A DNA stretch of 64,000 nt from Taudactylus pleione (lineage: Eukaryota; Chordata; Amphibia; Anura; Myobatrachidae), in assembly GCA_031769625.1 (NCBI GenBank), contig JAUIMM010000202.1, positions 7,550,001-7,614,000 on the forward strand, given 5' to 3'. The notes under the pieces were generated by a model. That model made no database searches and was not told where the DNA came from. It saw only the letters and a list, made by a program, of their open reading frames with translations. This document shows positions 54,401 through 64,000 of this stretch, in pieces (position 1 is the stretch's first letter; each line of letters begins with the position of its first letter). Made by a program: the position numbers and the translations under genes.

Positions 54401-57332
54401 TTTTAACTTTATGTTTAACACTGTTATATATGTTATACACTTTTTACCTGTATGACATAGTATAATGTGCTTATATTACCATCATGCATTATCTATATTA
54501 TTTGTACATTGCCGCAGTATTATGTTTTAAGATTAAATTGTAATGTAATAGTTATATGTTGTTGACTTAAGCATATTTGCCTCTGTATAAAGCATTGTTA
54601 TGTATTATGTTAATACAATGTTATCGTTTGCAAAAAAGTGTTCAATAAAGTAATGTATTGTGTTTATACATTGTTGTGTTGGAGAAAAGGGTCTTGATTC
54701 CCTGATTGGCTCAAAAATGGTTTAAATTTAACATGGTGTTTCATAACTAGCTAAGCCTTAATCTTTACAGTTTGAGGCTTTCCAAAAAGGAGATACAGTG
54801 CAAACACACCTGCTAAAGATCAAGCGATGGCGGCAAACCTCACAGAATGATCATTCTTCTGACAGGTAAGTGCTACTAATGGAAGTCATCTAGCAGACAC
54901 TTCCTGCCAAAATACTGTGTATGCTTTGATCATCCAGAACTTTCATCCTACTGATCTTGGGGCTCCATGGGGTCCCACATAGTGAACACTGTCATTCCTC
55001 TGCAAATGACTCAGGTCTCTATCTTCTCAACAAAAGACTCCTTAGTTCCATCTTGACTGTAGATAAGATTAGCAGTGGAGAAGAAGGCCAGCCATTAACC
55101 TCTTGGCATCAGGGTGGAGACCAAACAGTGGTCAAAGAAAGATTCCTTGTAAATTGGGGTACTCTACCGCTGTATTATGACACTTTATTATATTGTTTGG
55201 CATCATATTTACCTAATGTTATCTGCCGTAGCATTTTGTCCCTATATAAAATGTTGATATATCACTGTTATGAATTGTTATCTGCTGCATTTTAACTTTA
55301 TGTTTAACATTGTTATATATGTTATACACTTTTTACCTGTATGACATAGTATAATGTGCTTATATTACCATCATGCATTGTCTATATTATTTGTACATTG
55401 CCGCAGTATTATGTTTTAAGATTAAATTGTAATGTAATAGTTATATGTTGTTGACTTAAGCATATTTGCCTCTGTATAAACCATTGTTATGTATTATGTT
55501 AATACAATGTTATCATTTGCAAAAAAGTGTTCAATAAATTAATGTATTGTGTTTATACATTGCTGTGTTGGAGAAAAGGGTCTTGATTCCCTGATTGGCT
55601 CAAAAATGGTTTAAATTTAAAATGGTGTTTCATAACTAGCTAAGCCTTAATCTTTACAGTTTGAGGCTTTCCAAAAAGGAGAAACAGTGCAAACGCACCT
55701 GCTAAAGATCCAACGATGGCGGCAAACCTCACAGAATGATCCTTCTTCTGACAGCTAAGTGCTACTAATGGACGTCATCTAGCAGACACTTCCTGCCAAA
55801 ATACTGTGTATGCTTTGATCATCCAGAACTTTCATCCTACTGATACTGGAGCTCCATGGGGACCCACATAGTGAACACTGTCATTCCTCTGCAAATGACT
55901 CAGGTCTCTATCTTCTCAACAAAAGACTCCTAAGTTCCATCTTGAATGTAGACAACATCAGCAGTGGAGAAGAAGGCCAGCCATTTACCTCTTGGCATCA
56001 GGGTGGAGACCAAACAGTGGTCAAAGAAAGATTCCTTGTAAATTGGGGTACTCTACCGCTGTATTACGACACATTATTACATTGTTTGGCATCATATTTA
56101 CCTAATGTTATCTGCCGTAGCATTTTGTCCCTATATAAAATGTTGATGTATCACTGTTATGAATTGTTATCTGCAGCATTTTAACTTTATGTTTAACATT
56201 GTTATATATGTTATACACTTTTTACCTGTATGACATAGTATAATGTGCTTATATTACCATCATGCATTGTCTATATTATTTGTACATTGCCACAGTATTA
56301 TGTTTTAAGATTAAATTGTAATGTAATAGTTATATGTTGTTGACTTAAGCACATTTGCCTCTGTATATAGCATTGTTATGTATTATGTTAATACAATGTT
56401 ATCTTTTGCAAAAAGAGAGTTCAATAAATTAATGTATTGTGTTTATACATTGTTGTGTTGGAGAAAAGGGTCTTGATTCCCTGATTGGCTCAAAAATGGC
56501 TTAAATTTAAAATGGTGTTTCATAACTAGCTAAGCCTTAATCTTTACAGTTTGAGGCTTTCCAAAAAGGAGAAACAGTGCAAACGCACCTGCTAAAGATC
56601 CAACGATGGCGGCAAACCTCACAGAATGATCCTTCTTCTGACAGGTAAGTGCTACTAATGGACGTCATCTAGCAGACACTTCCTGCCAAAATACTGTGTA
56701 TGCTTTGATCATCCAGAACTTTCATCCTACTGATACTGGAGCTCCATGGGGACCCACATAGTGAACACTGTCATTCCTCTGCAAATGACTCAGGTCTCTA
56801 TCTTCTCAACAAAAGACTCCTAAGTTCCATCTTGACTGTAGACAACATCAGCAGTGGAGAAGAAGGCCAGCCATTTACCTCTTGGCATCAGGGTGGAGAC
56901 CAAACAGTGGTCAAAGAAAGATTCCTTGTAAATTGGGGTACTCTGCCGCTGTATTAGGACACATTATTACATTGTTTGGCATCATATTTACCTAATGTTA
57001 TCTGCCGTAGCATTTTGTCCCTATAAAAAATGTTGATGTATCACTGTTATGAATTGTTATCTGCTGCATTTTAACTTTATGTTTAACATTGTTATATATG
57101 TTATACACTTTTTACCTGTATGACATAGTATAATGTGCTTATATTACCATCATGCATTGTCTATATTATTTGTACATTGCCGCAGTATTATGTTTTAAGA
57201 TTAAATTGTAATGTAATAGTTATATGTTGTTGACTTAAGCACATTTGCCTCTGTATATAGCATTGTTATGTATTATGTTAATACAATGTTATCTTTTGCA
57301 AAAAGAGAGTTCAATAAATTAATGTATTGTGT
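48440..57332 (+). repeat. Diverse zone without a simple period (monomers 56-65)
   Basis: Starts are 48440, 49329, 50219, 51108, 51996, 52886, 53775, 54664, 55553 and 56443. All are long. Monomers differ more from their neighbours here than in the pentamer zone. Marks include GTAAATTGGGGTAC in 56, 63, 64 and 65; AGCAGAAAGCCAACC in 57; CTCTCGGCATC in 59; and AATAAAGTAA tails in 58, 61 and 62. Monomers 64 and 65 share CCAACGATGG, TGATACTGG and GGGGACCC and look like a recent adjacent duplication. Several copies are damaged: 60, 61 and 65 have stops in the common open frame, and 64 has lost its donor GT. Confidence 0.88.
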
Positions 57333-59943
57333 TTATACATTGTTGTGTTGGAGAAAAGGGTCTTGATTCCCTGATTGGCTCAAAAATGGCTTAAATTTAT
57401 AATGGTGTTTCATAACTAGCTAAGCCTTAATCTTTACAGTTTGAGGCTTTCCAAAAAGGAGAAACAGTGCAAACGCACCTGCTATAGATCCAGCGATGGC
57501 GGCAAACCTCACAGAATGATCCTTCTTCTGACAGGTAAGTGCTAATAATGGACGTCATCAGGCAGAAACTTCCTGCCAAAATACTGTGTATGCTTTGATC
57601 ATCCAGAACTTTCATCCTACTGATCCTGGAGCTCCATAGGGTCCCACGGAGTGAACACTGTCATTCCACAGCAAAAGACTCCTAAGTTCCATCTTGACTG
57701 TAGACAACATCAGCAGTGGAGAAGAAGGCCAGCCATTTACCTCTTGGCATCAGGGTGGAGACCAAACAGTGGTCAAAGAAAGATTCCTTCTAAATTGGTG
57801 TACTCTACCGCTGTATTACGACACATTATTACATTGTTTGGCATCATATTTACCTAATGTTATCTGCCGTAGCATTTTGTCCCTATATAAAATGTTGATG
57901 TATCACTGTTATGAATTGTTATCTGCTGCATTTTAACTTTATGTTTAACATTGTTATATATGTTATACACTTTTTACCTGTATGACATAGTATAATGTGC
58001 TTATATTACCATCATGCATTATCTATATTATTTGTACATTGCCGCAGTATTATGTTTTAAGATTAGATTGTAATGTAATAGTTATATGTTGTTGACTTAA
58101 GCATATTTGACTCTATAAAGCATTGTTATGTATTATGTTAATACAATGTTATCGTTTGCAAAAAAGTGATCAATAAATTAATGTATTGTGTTTATACATT
58201 GTTGTGTTGGAGAAAAGAGTCTTGATTCCCTGATTGGCTCAAAGATGGCTTAAATTTAAAATGGTGTTTCATAACTAGCTAAACCTTAATCTTTACAGTT
58301 TGAAGCTTTCCAAAAAGGAGAAACAGTGCAATCGCACCTGCTAAAGATCCAGCGATGGCGGCAAACCTCACAGAATGATCCTTCTTCTGACAGGTAAGTG
58401 CTACTAATGGACGTCATCAGGCAGCAACTTTCTGCCAAAATACTGTGTATGCTTTGATCATCCAGAACTTTCATCCTACTGATCCTGGAGCTCCATAGGG
58501 TCCCACGTAGTGAACACTGTCATTCCACAGCAAAAGACTCCTAAGTTCCATCTTGACTGTAGACAACATCAGCAGTGGAGAAGAAGGCCAGCCATTTACC
58601 TCTTGGCATCAGGGTGGAGACCAAACAGTGGTCAAAGAAAGATTCCTTCTAAATTGGTGTACTCTACTGCTGTATTACGACACTTTATTACATTGTTTGG
58701 CATCATATTTACCTAATGTTATCTGCCGTAGCATTTTGTCCCTATATAAAATGTTGATGTATCACTATTATGAATTGTTATCTGCTGCATTTTAACTTTA
58801 TGTTTAGCATTATTATATATGTTATACACTTTTCACCTGTATGACATAGTATAATGTGCTTATATTACCATCATGCATTGTCTATATTATTTGTACATTG
58901 CCGCAGTATTAAGTTTTAATATTAAATTGTAATGTAATAGTTATATGTTGTTGACTTAAGCACATTTGCCTCTGTATATAGCATTGTTATGTATTATGTT
59001 AATACAATGTTATCTTTAGCAAAAATAGATTTCAATAAATTAATGTATTGTGTTTTTACATTGTTGTGTTTGAGAAAAAGGTCTTGATTCCCTGATTGGC
59101 TCAAAAATAGCTTAAATTTAAAATGGTGTTTCATAACTAGCTAAGCCTTAATCTTTACAGTTTGAGGCTTTCCAAAAAGGAGAAACAGTGCAAACGCACC
59201 TGCTAAAGATCCAGCGATGGCGGCAAACCTCACAGAATGATCCTTCTTCTGACAGGTAAGTGCTACTAATGGACGTCATCTAGCAGACACTTCCTGCCAA
59301 AATACTGTGTATGCTTTGATCATCCAGAACTTTCATCCTACTGATCCTGGAGCTCCATGGGGTCCCACGTAGTGAACACTGTCATTCCTCTGCAAATGAT
59401 TCAGGTCTCTATCTTCTCAACAAAAGACTCCTTAGTTCCATCTTGACAGTAGACAAGATTAGCAGTGGAGAAGAAGGCCAGCCATTTACCTCTTGGCATC
59501 AGGGTGGAGACCAAACAGTGGTCAAAGAAAGATTCCTTCTAAATTGGTGTACTCTACCGCTGTATTACGACACATTATTACATTGTTTGGCATCATATTT
59601 ACCTAATGTTATCTGCCGTTGCATTTTGTCCCTATATAAAATGTTGATGTATCACTGTTATGAATTGTTATCTGCTGCATTTTAACTTTATGTTTAACAC
59701 TGTTATATATGTTATACACTTTTTACCTGTATGACATAGTATAATGTGCTTAAATTACCATCATGCATTATCTATATTATTTGTACATTGCCGCAGTATT
59801 ATGTTTTAAGATTAAATTGTAATGTAATAGTTATATGTTGTTGACTTAAGCATATTTGCCTCTGTATATAGCATTGTTATGTATTATGTTAATACAATGT
59901 TATCTTTTGCAAAAAGAGAGTTCAATAAATTAATGTAATGTGT
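57333..59943 (+). repeat. Second copy of segment 45829-48439 (monomers 66-68)
   Basis: Three consecutive monomers match 53-55 at a constant offset of 11,504 bp. They share AAAAAAGTGATC after the GACTCTATAAAGC tail, GTATTAAGTTTTAATATT, the TTTTTACATTG junction, GCCGTTGCAT and GCTTAAATTACC. A few single-base differences exist, such as TTTATAATGG near 57398 and GCTAATAATGG near 57541. The copy therefore arose as one block, not from independent mutations. Confidence 0.93.
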
Positions 59944-62900
59944 TTATACATTGTTGTGTTGGAGAAAAGGGTCTTGATTCCCTGATTGGCTCAAAAATGG
60001 CTTAAATTTAAAATGGTGTTTCATAACTAGCTAAGCCTTAATCTTTACAGTTTGAGGCTTTCCAAAAAGGAGAAACAGTGCAAACGCACCTGCTAAAGAT
60101 CCAGCCATGGCGGCAAACCTCACGGAATGATCCTTCTTCTGACAAGTAAGTGCTACTAATGGAAGTCATCAAGCAGACACTTTCTGCCAAAATACTGTGT
60201 ATGCTTTGATCATCCAGAACTTTCATCCTACTGATCCTGGAGCTCCATGGGGTCCCACGTAGTGAACACTGTCATTCCTCTGCAAATGACTCATGTTTCT
60301 ATCTTCTCAGCAAAAGACTCCTAAGTTCCATCTTGACTGTAGACAAGATCAGCAGTGGAGCAGAAAGCCAACCATTTACCTCTTGGCATCAGGGTGGAGA
60401 CCAAACAGTGGTCAAAGAAAGATTCCTTCTAAATTGGTGTACTCTACCGCTGTATTACGACATATTATTATATTGTTTGGCATCATATTTACCTAATGTT
60501 ATCTGCCGTAGCATTTTTTCCCTATATAAAATGTTGATGTATCACTGTTATGAATTGTTATCTGCTGCATTTTAACTTTATGTTTAACATTGTTATATAT
60601 GTTATACACTTTTTACCTGTATGACATAGTATAATATGCTTATATTACCATCATGCATTATCTATATTATTTGTACATTGCCGCAGTATTATGTTTTAAG
60701 ATTAAATTGTAATGTAATAGTTATATGTTGTTGACTTAAGCACATTTGCCTCTGTATATAGCATTGTTATGTATTATGTTAATACAATGTTATCTTTTGC
60801 AAAAATAGATTTCAATAAATTAATGTATTGTGTTTATACATTGTTGTGTTGGAGAAAAGGGTCTTGATTCCCTGATTGGCTCAAAAATGGTTTAAATTTA
60901 ACATGGTGTTTCATAACTAGCTAAGCCTTAATATTTACAGTTTGAGGCTTTCCAAAAAGGAGAAACAGTGCAAACGCTCCTGCTAAAGATCCAGCGATGG
61001 CGGCAAACCTCACAGAATGATCCTTCTTCTGACAGGTAAGTGCTACTAATGGACGTCATCTAGCAGACACTTCCTGCCAAAATACTGTGTATGCTTTGAT
61101 TATCCAGAACTTTCATCCTACTGATCCTGGAGCTCCATAGGGTCCCACGTAGTGAACACTGTCATTCCTCTGCAAATGACTCATGTTTCTATCTTCTCAA
61201 CAAAAGACTCCTAAGTTCCATCTTGACTGTAGACAACATCAGCAGTGGAGAAGAAGGCCAGCCATTTACCTCTCGGCATCAGGGTGGAGACCAAACAGTG
61301 GTCAAAGAAAGATTCCTTCTAAATTGGTGTACTCTAACGCGGTATTACGACACTTTATTATATTGTTTGGCATCATATTTACCTAATGTTATCTGCCGTA
61401 GCTTTTTGTCCCTATATAAAATGTTGATATATCACTGTTATGAATTGTTATCTGCTGCATTTTAACTTTATGTTTAACATTGTTATATATGTTATACACT
61501 TTTTACCTGTATGACATAGTATAATGTGCTTATATTACCATCATGCATTGTCTATATTATTTGTACATTGCCGCAGTATTATGTTTTAAGATTAAATTGT
61601 AATGTAATAGTTATATGTTGTTGACTTCAGCATATTTGCCTTTGTATAAAGCATTGTTATGTATTATGTTAATACAATGTTATCATTTGCAAAAAAGTGT
61701 TCAATAAATTAATGTATTGTGTTTATACATTGTTGTGTTTTAGAAAAGGGTCTTGATTCCCTGATTGGCTCAAAAATGGATTAAATTTAAAATGGTGTTT
61801 CATAACTAGCTAAGCCTTAATCTTTACAGTTTGAGGCTTTCCAAAAAGGAGAAACAGTGCAAACGCACCTGCTAAAGATCCAGCGATGGCGGCAAACCTC
61901 ACAGAATGATCCTTCTTCTGACAGGTAAGTGCTACTAATGGAAGTCATCTAGCAGACACTTCCTGCCAAAATACTGTGTATGCTTTGATCATCCAGAACT
62001 TTCATCCTACTGATCCTGGAGCTCCATGGGGTCCCACGTAGTGAACACTGTCATTCCTCTGCAAATGACTCATGTTTCTATCTTCTCAGCAAAAGACTCC
62101 TAAGTTCCATCTTGACTGTAGACAAGATCAGCAGTGGAGCAGAAAGCCAACCATTTACCTCTTGGCATCAGGGTGGAGACCAAACAGTGGTCAAAGAAAG
62201 ATTCCTTCTAAATTGGTGTACTCTACCGCTGTATTACGACATATTATTATATTGTTTGGCATCATATTTACCTAATGTTATCTGCCGTAGCATTTTTTCC
62301 CTATATAAAATGTTGATGTATCACTGTTATGAATTGTTATCTGCTGCATTTTAACTTTATGTTTAACATTGTTATATATGTTATACACTTTTTACCTGTA
62401 TGACATAGTATAATATGCTTATATTACCATCATGCATTATCTATATTATTTGTACATTGCCGCAGTATTATGTTTTAAGATTAAATTGTAATGTAATAGT
62501 TATATGTTGTTGACTTAAGCACATTTGCCTCTGTATATAGCATTGTTATGTATTATGTTAATACAATGTTATCTTTTGCAAAAATAGATTTCAATAAATT
62601 AATGTATTGTGTTTATACATTGTTGTGTTTGAGAAAAGGGTCTTGATTCCCTGATTGGCTCAAAAATAGCATAAATTTAAAATGGTGTTTCATAACTAGC
62701 TAAGCCTTAATCTTTACAGTTTGAGGCTTTCCAAAAAGGAGAAACAGTGCAAACGCACCTGCTAAAGATCCAGCGATGGCGGCAAACCTCACAGAATGAT
62801 CCTTCTTCTGACAGGTAAGTGCTACTAATGGACGTCATCTAGCAGACACTTCCTGCCAAAATACTGTGTATGCTTTGATCATCCAGAACTTTCATCCTAC

Positions 62901-64000
62901 TGATCCTGGAGCTCCATGGGGTCCCACATAGTGAACACTGTCATTCCTCTGCAAATGATTCAGGTCTCTATCTTCTCAACAAAAGACTCCTTAGTTCCAT
63001 CTTGACAGTAGACAAGATTAGCAGTGGAGAAGAAGGCCAGCCATTTACATCTTGGCATCAGGGTGGAGACCAAACAGTGGTCAAAGAAAGATTCCTTCTA
63101 AATTGGTGTACTCTACCGCTGTATTACGACACATTATTACATTGTTTGGCATCATATTTACCTAATGTTATCTGCCGTAGCATTTTGTCCCTATATAAAA
63201 TGTTGATGTATCACTGTTATGAATTGTTATCTGCTGCATTTTAACTTTATGTTTAACACTGTTATATATGTTATATACTTTTTACCTGTATGACATAGTA
63301 TAATGTGCTTATATTACCATCATGCATTATCTGTATTATTTGTACATTGCCGCAGTATTATGTTTTAAGATTAAATTGTAATGTAATAGTTATATGTTGT
63401 TGACTTAAGCATATTTGCCTCTGTATAAAGCATTGTTATGTATTATGTTAATACAATGTTATCGTTTGCAAAAAAGTGTTCAATAAAGTAACGTATTGTG
63501 TTTATACATTGTTGTGTTGGAGAAAAGGGTCTTGATTCCCTGATTGGCTCAAAAATGGTTTAAATTTAACATGGTGTTTCATAACTAGCTAAGCCTTAAT
63601 ATTTACAGTTTGAGGCTTTCCAAAAAGGAGAAACAGTGCAAACGCTCCTGCTAAAGATCCAGCGATGGCGGCAAACCTCACAGAATGATCCTTCTTCTGA
63701 CAGGTAAGTGCTACTAATGGACGTCATCTAGCAGACACTTCCTGCCAAAATACTGTGTATGCTTTGATTATCCAGAACTTTCATCCTACTGATCCTGGAG
63801 CTCCATAGGGTCCCACGTAGTGAACACTGTCATTCCTCTGCAAATGACTCATGTTTCTATCTTCTCAACAAAAGACTCCTAAGTTCCATCTTGACTGTAG
63901 ACAACATCAGCAGTGGAGAAGAAGGCCAGCCATTTACCTCTCGGCATCAGGGTGGAGACCAAACAGTGGTCAAAGAAAGATTCCTTCTAAATTGGTGTAC
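59944..64000 (+). repeat. Chimeric end zone (monomers 69-72 and partial 73)
   Basis: Monomer 69 (59944) joins a front like monomers 56 and 61 (CAGCCATGG, CACGGAATG, ATCAAGCAGACAC) to a body like 57 (AGCAGAAAGCCAACC). Monomer 70 (60834) matches 59. Monomer 71 (61723) joins a front like 60 (GGATTAAATTT) to the 57-like body. Monomers 72 and 73 match 58 and 59 at 12,394 bp. Monomer 73 is truncated by the window edge after 499 bp. The alternating pattern is best explained by exchange or conversion among monomers 56-61. Confidence 0.88.

Larger units (their letters stand above)
1..64000 (+). repeat. Tandem satellite array, 73 monomers of about 889 or 861 bp
   Basis: The same unit recurs head to tail without interruption across the whole window. 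Monomer starts, set at the TTATACATTG motif, are 1, 890, 1751, 2639, 3528, 4390, 5278, 6167, 7029, 7918, 8780, 9669, 10557, 11446, 12335, 13223, 14112, 15000, 15889, 16779, 17668, 18530, 19419, 20307, 21196, 22086, 22975, 23837, 24726, 25615, 26504, 27365, 28227, 29115, 30003, 30890, 31752, 32640, 33528, 34418, 35277, 36139, 37027, 37915, 38805, 39664, 40552, 41442, 42301, 43163, 44051, 44939, 45829, 46688, 47550, 48440, 49329, 50219, 51108, 51996, 52886, 53775, 54664, 55553, 56443, 57333, 58192, 59054, 59944, 60834, 61723, 62613 and 63502 (partial). All copies are in the same orientation and differ by scattered substitutions and a few small indels. The choice of first base is arbitrary. No flanking DNA is present, so the true array is longer than this window. 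Confidence 0.99.

Noticed and set aside
54957..55295. Longer 112-codon frame in monomer 63 (and 96 codons in monomer 60)
   Set aside because: The extra length comes from CTGGAG mutating to TTGGGG, which creates a TTG. The same upstream frame is open in other monomers but has no ATG, so this is not a new gene.
1..64000. CENP-B box, hammerhead ribozyme or telomeric repeats within the monomer
   Set aside because: I looked for the CENP-B core (TTCG....A..CGGG), the CUGAUGA core and TTAGGG runs, and found none in the monomer types read.

Overview
The whole window is one tandem satellite-type array with no flanking unique DNA. I count 73 head-to-tail monomers on the + strand (72 complete, the last cut by the window end). 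They come in two length classes: about 887-890 bp (54 full or assumed-long copies, plus the partial last one in this class) and about 859-863 bp (18 copies). The short class differs by one shared 28-bp deletion. I see no ordinary protein gene, rRNA, tRNA, CRISPR array or insertion sequence. The sequence points to a methylating eukaryote, most likely a vertebrate. It is AT-rich, CpG-poor, and most of its CpG sites occur as TG or CA in some monomers. It also carries vertebrate-style splice sites and a poly(A) signal with a GT-rich downstream element. I do not recognise the satellite family or the species.

Each monomer has the same anatomy, given here as offsets in monomer 1: inverted CCAAT box (about 41-49), TTTAAATTTAAA palindrome (58-69), pyrimidine tract and AG acceptor (ending 107), a 95-bp exon-like block (108-202), a consensus GTAAGT donor (203-208), an intron-like block of about 165 bp (137 bp in short monomers) ending at a second acceptor-like site, an open frame ending at 632, a TATATAAAA motif (580-588), an AT-rich tail, and AATAAA (870-875). 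The GT-rich element after AATAAA runs across the junction into the next monomer. If the intron is removed from monomers that keep the second AG, one frame stays open across the join for about 119 codons, but it has no ATG start. I read this as a captured internal-exon/intron/terminal-exon fragment of an older gene, now amplified as a satellite and partly decayed. It could still be transcribed and spliced as RNA.

The array has layered higher-order repeats. From left to right: monomers 1-2; a trimer of 2,639 bp present twice (1751-4389 and 4390-7028); an 11-monomer block of 9,750 bp (7029-16778) whose first six monomers recur at 16779-22085; a mixed zone with a 3,529-bp periodicity (22086-27364); a four-monomer precursor (27365-30889); pentamers of 4,387 bp (30890-35276, 35277-39663, 42301-46687) with an inserted partial trimer (39664-42300); a transition (46688-48439); a more diverse zone (48440-57332); a second copy of the 53-55 segment 11,504 bp downstream (57333-59943); and an end zone of chimeric monomers (59944-64000). 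The layout fits repeated unequal exchange and gene conversion.

Open frames of 60-112 codons recur in nearly every monomer, but most start at TTG or GTG and their survival is what a young array would give. I do not annotate them as genes.
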